Shown in pieces: positions 1 to 5,966 of a DNA stretch of 8,372 nucleotides (its first letter is position 1; each line of letters opens with the position of its first letter). Position numbers and translations under genes: made by a program. Below the pieces are notes generated by a model, which was given only the letters and a program-made list of their open reading frames with translations, was not told where the DNA came from and ran no database searches. The DNA is from Vulcanisaeta sp. UBA163 (GTDB lineage Archaea > Thermoproteota > Thermoprotei > Thermoproteales > Thermocladiaceae), in NCBI GenBank assembly GCA_002496475.1, contig DAJV01000130.1, forward strand, positions 2,109-10,480, written 5' to 3'.

Positions 1-866
1 ACCCTTGGGTGTGGGTACTTGGTTGTGTCTATAATCCTCATGGCGACCCAATCCCTAACGCTTGGGTCTGGGTGTTGGAGGTCAGTCTTTATCACCATCA
101 CGGCCTCGCCCTCCCTGTAATGCCCACCTAGCATTTTATCGAAAAGCTCCAGGTTAACGCTTGGGTCAGTCTCCCTATTCCTGCAGGGCTTCCCCGTTAC
201 CTTGGACCTCTTCCAATCATCCGGCGTGCACTCAGTGTCCTTCGCGGCTATGTAGGCATCGCCCTTGGCAAGCATCTTCCTGGCCACGTCATAGTAAACC
301 TCCAACCTATCCGACTGTACGTACTCCTCATCCCACTTAATACCAAGCCATCGGAGGTCCTCCCTGACGGCATCATAGGCCTCGAGAAGCGGCCTCTTGG
401 TCCTTGGGTCGGTATCCTCAAACCTAAGTATGAACTTAGCCCTTTTACCCAAGCCCTCGTACTTCAGCTTATATGCGTAGTTGATTATTGCAGGCCTTGC
501 GCTACCCAGGTGTAGAACGAAGTCAGGATTTGGGGCAAACCTAAGGGTTATCGTCTCATACCTATTATCATTGGGTAGCGGTGGCAAATCCTCAATACCC
601 TTCCTATAGGACTCAGTCCTCTTCTCACCAAGGGCCTCAGGCCACCTACTCATTAGCAGGTTCCTTTGTTCATCAAGGCTCAGGGAGTTCACGTAATCAA
701 CCACCTCCTTAACGATTTGCGCCACGTCTCTGCCCATGGACCTCAGTGATGGGTCTTCGGCAAACACCTTGGAAATCACAGCATTAATGCTCGCCTTACC
801 ATTGAACTTAACCGCATTAACCAATGCATGCTTAAGGGCAATGTCCTTAACCCTCTCCCTATCCAT
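1..866 (-). CDS. gltX: Glutamyl-tRNA synthetase, archaeal type (N-terminal 288 residues; C-terminus beyond the left edge)
   Basis: This enzyme charges tRNA(Glu) with glutamate in the cytoplasm using ATP. The reading frame is open from an ATG at 866 to the window edge, giving 288 residues of a protein usually about 550-580 long. Residues 1-105 match the helical N-terminal extension typical of archaeal GluRS. The Rossmann-type class I catalytic domain follows: RFAPNPDFVLHLGSAR at about 109-124 is the HIGH-motif region (here HLGS, 119-122), and RFEDTDP at 148-154 is the GluRS/GlnRS signature. Residues 208-290 (TECTPDDWKR, ETDPSVNLELFDKM, VMVIKTDLQHPDPSVRDW) match the archaeal insert and the start of the next domain. 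The KMSKS loop and anticodon-binding domain lie outside. It is divergent from hutI with a 57-bp spacer. In most archaea this enzyme is discriminating, with GatDE making Gln-tRNA; that cannot be tested here. Identity is very secure. Confidence 0.96.
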   Translation of the reverse strand, partial: MDRERVKDIALKHALVNAVKFNGKASINAVISKVFAEDPSLRSMGRDVAQIVKEVVDYVNSLSLDEQRNLLMSRWPEALGEKRTESYRKGIEDLPPLPNDNRYETITLRFAPNPDFVLHLGSARPAIINYAYKLKYEGLGKRAKFILRFEDTDPRTKRPLLEAYDAVREDLRWLGIKWDEEYVQSDRLEVYYDVARKMLAKGDAYIAAKDTECTPDDWKRSKVTGKPCRNRETDPSVNLELFDKMLGGHYREGEAVMVIKTDLQHPDPSVRDWVAMRIIDTTKYPHPR

Positions 867-893
867 TGCCACGTTGATTGGTTAAAATGAAAT

Positions 894-902
894 CTTTTTA
901 AA
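894..902. promoter_or_regulatory. Shared TATA-like element between gltX and hutI
   Basis: CTTTTTAAA lies in the 57-bp divergent spacer. Its centre (898) is 26 nt before the hutI ATG at 924, the archaeal TATA-to-start distance, which predicts a leaderless hutI mRNA. On the other strand it reads TTTAAAAAG, 32 nt before the gltX ATG at 866, predicting a leader of about 6 nt. No better TATA box is visible for gltX, so one element may serve both genes. No Shine-Dalgarno sequence precedes either start. Confidence 0.6.
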
Positions 903-923
903 CATACACCAAGCAGTCGCTGT

Positions 924-2174
924 ATGGACAGGATCTCCCTACTCATTGGTCCAATAGGGCAGTTGGTCACGGCTAAATCAATGCCCTGGAGGTATGGCGA
1001 CCAGGTCCTAATCATGGAAAACGCGGGCATTGCAGTTGATGGTCATAAAATAATCGAGGTTGGTTCGTGGGACACCATAGGTGGTAAGTATGAGGGTGAG
1101 TGCAGGATACCTGCGGAGGAGTCTTTGGTGACTGCTGGGCTCATTGATCCGCACACGCACCTACTCTTTGCTGGTTCTAGGGAGGATGAACTTGAGCTTA
1201 AGCTCGAGGGCGTTTCATACGAGGAAATACTCAGGAGAGGCGGTGGTATTTACAGGACTGTTAGCGCCACGGTTGGTACAACAGATGATGAACTAAGGAA
1301 TATACTACTCAGTAGGTTATTTGAGGTTGCCAGGTATGGCACAACCACGATAGAGGTTAAGAGTGGGTATGGGATTGACCCTAGCCAGGAAATTAGGCTC
1401 CTCAAGGTAATCAATGACTCAATAAATAGGGCGCCCATTGACGTGGTACCCACTTACCTAGTCCATGTGCCACCGAGGGGTATGGATAGGAGGGAGTACA
1501 TAAATGCCGTGGTGAAATCCCTCGATGAGGTAAGGGGCTTAGCAAAGTTCGTCGATGTGTTCTGTGATGAAGGCGCATTCACTGTACAAGAGACGGAGGG
1601 CATATTCAGGGAGGCTTCAAGGAGGGGCTTTGGGCTTAGGCTCCATGCCGATGAGATAGCCTACATCGGGTGTAGCGACTTGGTTAGGGAATTCAACATT
1701 GCATCACTTGATCACTTACTTAACCTACCTGAGCAGAATGCTAGGTTGATCGCTGAGGGGGGCTCAGTGGCGACCCTATTACCCGTAACAATACTCTCAC
1801 TAATGAGTAGTAAGAGACCACCCGTTAAGGCATTAAGGAGCGCGGGTGTACCCCTCACGCTTGGTACAGACTTCAGTCCAAATTCCTGGTCCCTAAACAT
1901 GCAGTACGTAATGGAATTAGCCACATACTTACTCGGTATGACACCCATTGAGGTATTAATGGCATCCACGGTCAATGCGGCATACAGCCTAGGCCTTAGG
2001 GACAGGGGCATTATACAGCCTGGTTACCTAGCGGACATCATCATTTGGGATGAGCCTAACTATAAATGGTTGAGTTATGAATTGGGTAGGAATAAGGTCT
2101 TGACCATTATAAAGAGGGGCATGGTGCTTGAGTCGACACCAATGGGTACCGTGATTAGTAAAGAATGTGCTTGA
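924..2174 (+). CDS. hutI: Imidazolonepropionase (4-imidazolone-5-propionate hydrolase)
   Basis: A 416-residue amidohydrolase-superfamily protein, the usual HutI length (about 400-420). HutI opens the imidazolone ring to give N-formimino-L-glutamate, the third step of histidine degradation. Visible family signatures are GLIDPHTHLLFAGSR at 72-86 (metal ligands H77 and H79, substrate-site R86), SYEEILRRGGGI at 98-109, EVKSGYGID at 144-152 (Y149), TYLVHVPP at 177-184 (H181), HADEI at 241-245 (ligand H241, general base E244), DHL with H264, and LGTDFSPNSW at 313-322 (ligand D316). All metal-site and substrate-site positions I expect are present, so it should be active. Residues 1-65 and 370-416 form the small beta-sandwich domain. 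No hutH, hutU or formiminoglutamate hydrolase gene is adjacent, so the pathway context is missing. Another cyclic amidohydrolase activity is possible but less likely. The start is supported by the TATA box 26 nt upstream. Confidence 0.93.
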   Translation: MDRISLLIGPIGQLVTAKSMPWRYGDQVLIMENAGIAVDGHKIIEVGSWDTIGGKYEGECRIPAEESLVTAGLIDPHTHLLFAGSREDELELKLEGVSYEEILRRGGGIYRTVSATVGTTDDELRNILLSRLFEVARYGTTTIEVKSGYGIDPSQEIRLLKVINDSINRAPIDVVPTYLVHVPPRGMDRREYINAVVKSLDEVRGLAKFVDVFCDEGAFTVQETEGIFREASRRGFGLRLHADEIAYIGCSDLVREFNIASLDHLLNLPEQNARLIAEGGSVATLLPVTILSLMSSKRPPVKALRSAGVPLTLGTDFSPNSWSLNMQYVMELATYLLGMTPIEVLMASTVNAAYSLGLRDRGIIQPGYLADIIIWDEPNYKWLSYELGRNKVLTIIKRGMVLESTPMGTVISKECA

Positions 2175-2177
2175 AAG

Positions 2178-2186
2178 CTTTATTTA
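2178..2186 (+). promoter_or_regulatory. Possible TATA box for the 144-residue hypothetical gene
   Basis: CTTTATTTA lies in the 41-bp gap after hutI, centred about 34 nt before the ATG at 2216. This would place transcription start near 2208 with a leader of about 8 nt. The match is weaker than the other TATA boxes here, and readthrough from hutI is equally possible. Confidence 0.35.
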
Positions 2187-2215
2187 CTGATTCCAGGGCT
2201 TGTTAATGATCGCCA

Positions 2216-2650
2216 ATGGATGTTAAGCTTGATCCTGAGGAGGAATACGTGGTAATACCATTGAGTATCCTAGAGAGGATTTTGAGGTATGCTATGGTTG
2301 TTTGCCAGGAGCATTGCCCAGCCGGTAGGGACCCAGCCACATGCCCATACATAGTTAATTTAACGAGGCAGGTTGGGTTAAGCTCACCACCCTGTCTCAA
2401 TGACTATGGTGAGTATAGGCAGGAGACGTTTAAGGTAATGATTAAGGACTTAGAACGTAAGTACGGAATGGGCATTGAGGAATTCATAAATACGGTCAGA
2501 AGGAGGAAGCCCAGAAGCCTTGAGGAGCAGGCGGATTTCATGGAGGCGACATTCTACCTAGGCGTCCTCAGGGAACTAAGTAATATGAGGAGTATATACA
2601 TTACCAAGGGTTCGAATATAAACTTGAAGGAGGCTGCCGTGGTTAAATAA
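2216..2650 (+). CDS. Conserved-looking hypothetical protein with N-terminal Cys/His cluster (144 aa)
   Basis: I do not recognise this family. The 144-residue protein has two visible parts. Residues 10-62 hold a hydrophobic helix (VVIPLSILERILRYAMVV) followed by C30, H33, C34, C43 and C60. This CxxHC-x8-C-x16-C arrangement could bind zinc or an Fe-S centre, but fits no standard ribbon. Residues 66-122 are charged and helical (FKVMIKDLERKYGMGIEEF, then EEQADFMEATFYLGVLREL). They resemble a short helical module common in small archaeal antitoxin-like proteins, where 'LExKYGMSxEEF' is followed by an acidic 'DFxEW' segment; this is from memory and weak. No toxin (PIN, RelE or nucleotidyltransferase) gene is adjacent. 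It follows hutI by 41 bp on the same strand, so co-transcription is possible, and converges with the phosphosugar transferase gene, overlapping its end by 8 bp. No signal peptide is seen. The coding call is good; the function is unknown. Confidence 0.8.
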   Translation: MDVKLDPEEEYVVIPLSILERILRYAMVVCQEHCPAGRDPATCPYIVNLTRQVGLSSPPCLNDYGEYRQETFKVMIKDLERKYGMGIEEFINTVRRRKPRSLEEQADFMEATFYLGVLRELSNMRSIYITKGSNINLKEAAVVK

Positions 2651-3599
2651 TGAATGCTAGAAGGGCGAGTGCGGCAAGGCTTGTTATTAGGAACAAAAGC
2701 AGTATATCCCGCACCACCTCCCTCTCCGTCTTCGGTCTTCTCATAACGATTAACTTAACCAGTGTTATCGGCGTACCCGGCTCCTTGTTTGCATGTATTA
2801 CCCCATCATTTACAATTACTGGTCTCTTCAGGGTTTCCCTGGGCCTGAAGCCTCTTGCTGTTATGACTATTAGGAAGCCGTTTATTATGTATGGTAGTGA
2901 TGCTATGAGTCCCTGGGTGCCGGCGTTGTATAGCACCATGAAGGCGCCAATCATGGCGCCAAGTGCATAACTACCAACATTACCATTGAATACCTTGGCT
3001 GGGTACTTATTATAAATGGTGAGTGGTAGGGTCATCATTATTAATATTAACGTGGCTGGTAGGGCATAGCCATAACCCATAAAATACGAGATAACACCAC
3101 TAACAGTTATTATCATGAGTGTTGAGGTGGGCACTATGCCATTCATTACATCCATCATGTTAACCGCGTTAGCCATAACAGTAACCGCGAGCAGCGAGAG
3201 GAAGGCAACCACGAGGAAGTAGTGGACATGCCCAATTAGTAGTATGTATATGTAGCCATGAACAATCACCGGTATTATTAATGCTGGTACAAGGGGTAGG
3301 AAAACCCTAACACTGACTGGTAATCCCCTAAGGTCATCAGCCAATCCGATTAAACCCACGGTTATAGTCACCAAACCAAGGGCAACTAATCTCAAGTCGT
3401 TTATCATGTAGGCGTAGATAGTAACAGCGGACATGGAGATCAATATGGAGATGCCGCCAATCTTTGGTACCAGGACCTTGTACGGCTTATGCGCATCCGG
3501 CGCGAGTAACCGGGGATTCCTCACCCTGGATACTACGTGTACTGTAATTAATGATAAGAAGAAGGATAATACAGCAAGTACTACGTAGTTAATGATCAT
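2643..3599 (-). CDS. MraY/WecA/AglH-like polyprenyl-phosphate phosphosugar transferase (GT4-type, COG0472)
   Basis: A polytopic membrane protein of 318 residues with about 9-10 hydrophobic segments. The family moves a sugar-1-phosphate, usually GlcNAc-1-P from UDP-GlcNAc, onto dolichyl or polyprenyl phosphate at the cytoplasmic membrane face. This starts N-glycan or surface-polysaccharide lipid-linked precursors. Visible motifs are DAHKPYKVLVPKIGGISI at about 35-52 (substrate loop near the N-terminus), LADDLRGLP with D88-D89, NAVNMMDVMNG at 144-154 and NKYPAKVFNGNVGS at 197-210. The last is the family's F-x-G-D-x-G-S motif, but with Asn (N207) where the catalytic Asp normally sits. I chose ATG 3599 because it forms an ATGA overlap with the upstream epimerase stop; an in-frame TTG at 3617 would add six residues. 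It is the last gene of the minus-strand glycan run. The family assignment is firm, but the sugar specificity and activity are not. Confidence 0.88.
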   Translation of the reverse strand: MIINYVVLAVLSFFLSLITVHVVSRVRNPRLLAPDAHKPYKVLVPKIGGISILISMSAVTIYAYMINDLRLVALGLVTITVGLIGLADDLRGLPVSVRVFLPLVPALIIPVIVHGYIYILLIGHVHYFLVVAFLSLLAVTVMANAVNMMDVMNGIVPTSTLMIITVSGVISYFMGYGYALPATLILIMMTLPLTIYNKYPAKVFNGNVGSYALGAMIGAFMVLYNAGTQGLIASLPYIINGFLIVITARGFRPRETLKRPVIVNDGVIHANKEPGTPITLVKLIVMRRPKTEREVVRDILLLFLITSLAALALLAFII

Positions 3600-4477
3600 G
3601 AGTTTCGCCTGAACCAATCAATGGTAACCCTTAAGCCACTGACCAGGTCATACCTTGGTTTGAATCCAAGGATTCTCATCGCCTTACTAACGTCCGGGTA
3701 ACTCCTGAAGGGCTCAGTGGTCTGCGGCTGCACAGTAATCCTAGAACTGGAACCTGTTAATTTGACAATTACCTTGGCCAGGTTAAGTATTGACGTCTCG
3801 ACACCAAGCCCAATATTAAATGCCTGACCAATGGCTTCATCCCTCTTAAGCGCGAGGTCAGTTGCGTCACATAAGTCCTCAACGTAAAGGAAGTCCGTGG
3901 TGTCCACACCACCATTATTAACAAGCAATTCCTCATTCCTAAGGGCCTTGGTTATGAATATCCCGACTACGCCATTGTCGTAGGGTCCATAGGGCTTCCA
4001 TAACCTGAATATTGTGATTGGCAACCTATGGACAACGTGGTATGACATGGAGACTGCCTCGGCGGCAACCTTACTCCAGCCATAACCCTCAAAGGGCCTT
4101 AACGTGTCATCTTCAGCGATAGGTAGTTTAAGGGGCTTACCATACACATTAGATGTGGAGTATAGTAGGAACCTCGCACTCAAGGACTTGGCGAGCTCCA
4201 ACATGTTTATTGTACCAACTACATTAACATCAAGTCCCCTAAGTGCTCCTGCATTAGTGAACGTCCTTGGATTTGGAAAGGCTGCAAGGTGTACTATTGC
4301 ATCGAATTTCTCCCTTGAGAGTTCAAGGACGCCATCCCTCTTGGTTATGTCCATGGTGTAATCCGTGGTTTCCGACTTAACGGCATCAAGCCCCCTCACA
4401 TCATGGCCCCTACTCCTCATGCAATTAACGAGGTTTTTCCCCAAAAAACCCGAGGAACCAGTTATTAAGATCCTCAT
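3596..4477 (-). CDS. NAD-dependent sugar-nucleotide epimerase/dehydratase (extended SDR, GalE-like)
   Basis: A cytoplasmic extended short-chain dehydrogenase of 293 residues, close to the usual 300-320. Such enzymes use bound NAD to epimerise or dehydrate nucleotide sugars such as UDP-glucose or UDP-GlcNAc. The Rossmann glycine motif is TGSSGFLG (G7, G10, G13). VHLAAFPNP follows near 62-70, YSTSNVYG near 106-113 supplies the active-site Ser/Thr, and YGWSK has catalytic Y132 and K136. FRLWKPYGP near 157-165 corresponds to the conserved 'RxxNxYGP', with Lys-Pro in place of the usual Asn. TTDFLYVEDLCDA matches the 'RDFxxVxDxxxA' substrate segment. The ATG at 4477 directly follows an in-frame GTG at 4480; a TATA box about 26 nt upstream suits either as a leaderless start. 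The stop overlaps the phosphosugar transferase start (ATGA), implying translational coupling and a shared glycan pathway. The exact substrate cannot be told. Confidence 0.92.
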   Translation of the reverse strand: MRILITGSSGFLGKNLVNCMRSRGHDVRGLDAVKSETTDYTMDITKRDGVLELSREKFDAIVHLAAFPNPRTFTNAGALRGLDVNVVGTINMLELAKSLSARFLLYSTSNVYGKPLKLPIAEDDTLRPFEGYGWSKVAAEAVSMSYHVVHRLPITIFRLWKPYGPYDNGVVGIFITKALRNEELLVNNGGVDTTDFLYVEDLCDATDLALKRDEAIGQAFNIGLGVETSILNLAKVIVKLTGSSSRITVQPQTTEPFRSYPDVSKAMRILGFKPRYDLVSGLRVTIDWFRRNS

Positions 4478-4500
4478 CACGTCATCGATAACAAACCACC

Positions 4501-4510
4501 TTAATAATAA
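4501..4510 (-). promoter_or_regulatory. TATA box for the epimerase-phosphosugar transferase pair
   Basis: On the minus strand this reads TTATTATTAA, centred about 26-28 nt before the GTG/ATG starts at 4480/4477. It lies in the 65-bp gap after the DUF354 stop. It suggests the epimerase and transferase genes have their own leaderless promoter besides any readthrough from the DUF354 gene. Confidence 0.55.
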
Positions 4511-4542
4511 TTACCCACTAAGAATACCTAGGAAGAATAACA

Positions 4543-5613
4543 TCATCTCCTAGACCCACCTGCAAGCCTCCTTATCTCACTAATGATGAGACCAGTGGGA
4601 TCCTCCATACCACTTATTATATTACTTGTGTCCACATGCTCAACGTCAGACTTAAGGATGGACTCAAGCGCATACATACAATCATCACCAACACACCTAT
4701 GGAGTGGTAACCCCTTACCCACCAGGTAATCATCTATGTAGTAATGCTGCGGGAAGTAACTAATAGCCGGTGTACCCAGTAGTGCGGCTTCGTGGGCCAT
4801 TGTTGAGCCCCCCGTGACCACGAGCCTCGCATGCCATGATAAGTCAAGTCCATCAAGCTTCATGCTCCTCGGTATTATCAACTTACCGAGTCTTATGAAT
4901 AGGCCTAACTCGGACTTAATCATCTCCTCCTGGTATGGATACCTCGGGAACATGACCACGTAATAACCCCTCTCAAGTATGCCTCTGGCCATTCTAATTA
5001 ATAACCGTGATTTGTCACCATAGTCATAGTAAGAGGCCCTCGCCTCCTCAAGCCTAATGACAGCAAACTCCCTACTTCTGAGGCCGAGCTTATTGATGGA
5101 ATCACCGGTTGGTTTAAACCTGTTAACCCACATGAGTTCGAATAACCCATCAAAAGCCCTAACCTTATCAATCTCCACACTTGGTATATAACGAGTCCAT
5201 TCGTTAATGGGTATTGCGGACGGCACTATTATGGAGTCCGCCAATGGAAGGGTTAGTTTATTAACGAAGCGGGAATGCGCCGTGTCAGTCAGCGCCACTA
5301 TGGGCTTACCCAAGCCAAAGGCTATCCTCACGGCGTCGGGTGACGTCAATGAAACATGAACATCAAAATCCTTAACCACATCAAGTAGTGCCAACTGCCT
5401 CTCAATGCCTCTGGCCAGTTTCTCCCTAGGGCTTTCTCCATGACGGCCAACACATTCGTAATGTAACCCAAACATGCCCAGGACCTCCTCAACATAGTCA
5501 TAGTCTCTACACGTGATTATGAAGTTGATACCCTCCCGCCCACTCTCAAGGCTTAGTACAGCGGCGATCCGGGCCTGCTTAGCTGTTAATGCGTCAAACC
5601 ATGCCTTAATCAT
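4543..5613 (-). CDS. DUF354 family protein (COG1817), predicted GT-B-fold glycosyltransferase
   Basis: A soluble 356-residue protein matching the DUF354 family (about 330-360 residues), found in archaea and some bacteria and related in fold to UDP-GlcNAc 2-epimerase and GT-B glycosyltransferases. The biochemical role of the family is not settled. Visible family features are the opening MIKAWFDALTAKQA (family: 'MKIWIDxxxPxHV'), FIITCRDYDY at 31-40, CVGRHGESPREKLARGIERQ at 54-73, SLTSPDAVRIAFGLGKPIVALTDTAHS at about 88-114, and LTLPLADSIIVPS at 120-132. The C-terminal half has VVTGGSTMAHEAALLGTPAI at 265-284, the expected sugar-nucleotide-binding loop and helix of GT-B proteins. No membrane segment is seen. 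It lies 65 bp upstream of the epimerase gene on the same strand, and the phosphosugar transferase follows that. The context suggests surface or lipid-linked glycan assembly. Family membership is confident; the reaction is inferred. Confidence 0.88.
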   Translation of the reverse strand: MIKAWFDALTAKQARIAAVLSLESGREGINFIITCRDYDYVEEVLGMFGLHYECVGRHGESPREKLARGIERQLALLDVVKDFDVHVSLTSPDAVRIAFGLGKPIVALTDTAHSRFVNKLTLPLADSIIVPSAIPINEWTRYIPSVEIDKVRAFDGLFELMWVNRFKPTGDSINKLGLRSREFAVIRLEEARASYYDYGDKSRLLIRMARGILERGYYVVMFPRYPYQEEMIKSELGLFIRLGKLIIPRSMKLDGLDLSWHARLVVTGGSTMAHEAALLGTPAISYFPQHYYIDDYLVGKGLPLHRCVGDDCMYALESILKSDVEHVDTSNIISGMEDPTGLIISEIRRLAGGSRR

Positions 5614-5636
5614 AACCCAAAAATACCTAATAGGGT

Positions 5637-5645
5637 CTATTTTAA
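5637..5645 (-). promoter_or_regulatory. TATA box for the DUF354 gene
   Basis: On the minus strand this reads TTAAAATAG, centred 28 nt before the ATG at 5613, giving a nearly leaderless transcript (start about 5615). It lies in the 61-bp gap after the zinc-ribbon gene stop. Confidence 0.5.
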
Positions 5646-5674
5646 CTTTAGTGATGAATTGACCTCGGTGGGGT

Positions 5675-5836
5675 TTAACCCTTTACGCGTGCGGACAGTG
5701 GCTTCGTCTTACTCAGGGTACTTAGGCATACTGGGCATCTATAGCCCCATTGCCTAAGTATCTCGTCAATGCTCTTGAGTTGTTCATCGTTGTAAAATAC
5801 GAAGCCACAGGAGTGGCATTTAATGATTATTGGCAT
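5675..5836 (-). CDS. Small zinc-ribbon protein (53 aa)
   Basis: A short gene of 53 residues. Two knuckles are visible: CHSCG (C7, C10) and CPVC (C34, C37), a C-x2-C-x23-C-x2-C zinc ribbon. Between them lies a probable helix (NDEQLKSIDEILRQWGYR), and the C-terminus is basic (SKTKPLSARVKG), which could contact nucleic acid. The order 'Cys knuckle, aromatic strand (FVFY), helix, GYRCPxC' makes a compact single domain. Coding status is supported by the paired CxxC motifs and by a strong TATA box exactly 26 nt before the ATG. The target is unknown: such orphan ribbons in crenarchaea may act with transcription, translation or repair complexes. It is on the same strand as the RNase H-like gene (131 bp upstream) and the DUF354 gene (61 bp downstream), but has its own promoter, so it is probably independent. 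Confidence 0.82.
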   Translation of the reverse strand: MPIIIKCHSCGFVFYNDEQLKSIDEILRQWGYRCPVCLSTLSKTKPLSARVKG

Positions 5837-5857
5837 TGGCAATCTTCATAGTAATTA

Positions 5858-5866
5858 TTTTATAAG
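5858..5866 (-). promoter_or_regulatory. TATA box for the zinc-ribbon gene
   Basis: On the minus strand this reads CTTATAAAA, a near-ideal archaeal TATA box, centred exactly 26 nt before the ATG at 5836. It predicts a leaderless mRNA and helps fix the start of the small gene. Confidence 0.72.
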
Positions 5867-5880
5867 GATTACCGCTATTA

Positions 5881-5929
5881 TACGCATGAATTTAGTATAT
5901 TCTACGGGTATTATAATGATATTACGCAT
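5881..5929. repeat. Two TACGCAT direct repeats 42 bp apart
   Basis: TACGCAT occurs at 5881-5887 and 5923-5929, both within AT-rich flanks (ATTATACGCAT and GATATTACGCAT). The 42-bp spacing is about four helical turns, placing both copies on the same DNA face, upstream of the zinc-ribbon TATA box (about 45 and 87 nt from the ATG). They could be activator or repressor half-sites. Seven bases twice in AT-rich DNA can also be chance. Confidence 0.3.
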
Positions 5930-5966
5930 ATAATACTTTATTATTAAGTGCTAGGGAGGTAGTTCA

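Larger units (their letters stand above)
5837..5966. other. AT-rich intergenic spacer upstream of the zinc-ribbon gene
   Basis: A 130-bp spacer, clearly more AT-rich than its surroundings, between the zinc-ribbon start and the RNase H-like stop. I find no ORF longer than 15 codons, no tRNA-like fold and no C/D-box pair. It contains two TACGCAT direct repeats (5881-5887 and 5923-5929), exactly 42 bp apart, upstream of the zinc-ribbon TATA box. It may hold the terminator of the RNase H-like gene and upstream control sites of the zinc-ribbon gene. Confidence 0.6.

Noticed and set aside
2650..2970. 106-codon open frame on the plus strand opposite the phosphosugar transferase gene
   Set aside because: It is antisense to a gene with clear family motifs and membrane segments, and the translated sequence has no recognisable motif.
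4643..4690. Minus-strand GTGATGA and CTGA about 31 nt apart within the DUF354 gene, resembling a C/D sRNA
   Set aside because: It lies inside a conserved coding region, has no convincing C'/D' boxes or terminal stem, and short matches of this kind arise by chance.
5651..5657. GTGATGA matching a C box of a C/D-box sRNA in the gap between the DUF354 and zinc-ribbon genes
   Set aside because: No CTGA D box or D'/C' pair follows within about 60 nt and no terminal stem is seen, so it is probably chance.
5885..5932. Small plus-strand frame starting at ATG 5885 in the AT-rich spacer
   Set aside because: Only 15 codons, with no promoter at the right distance and no motif.
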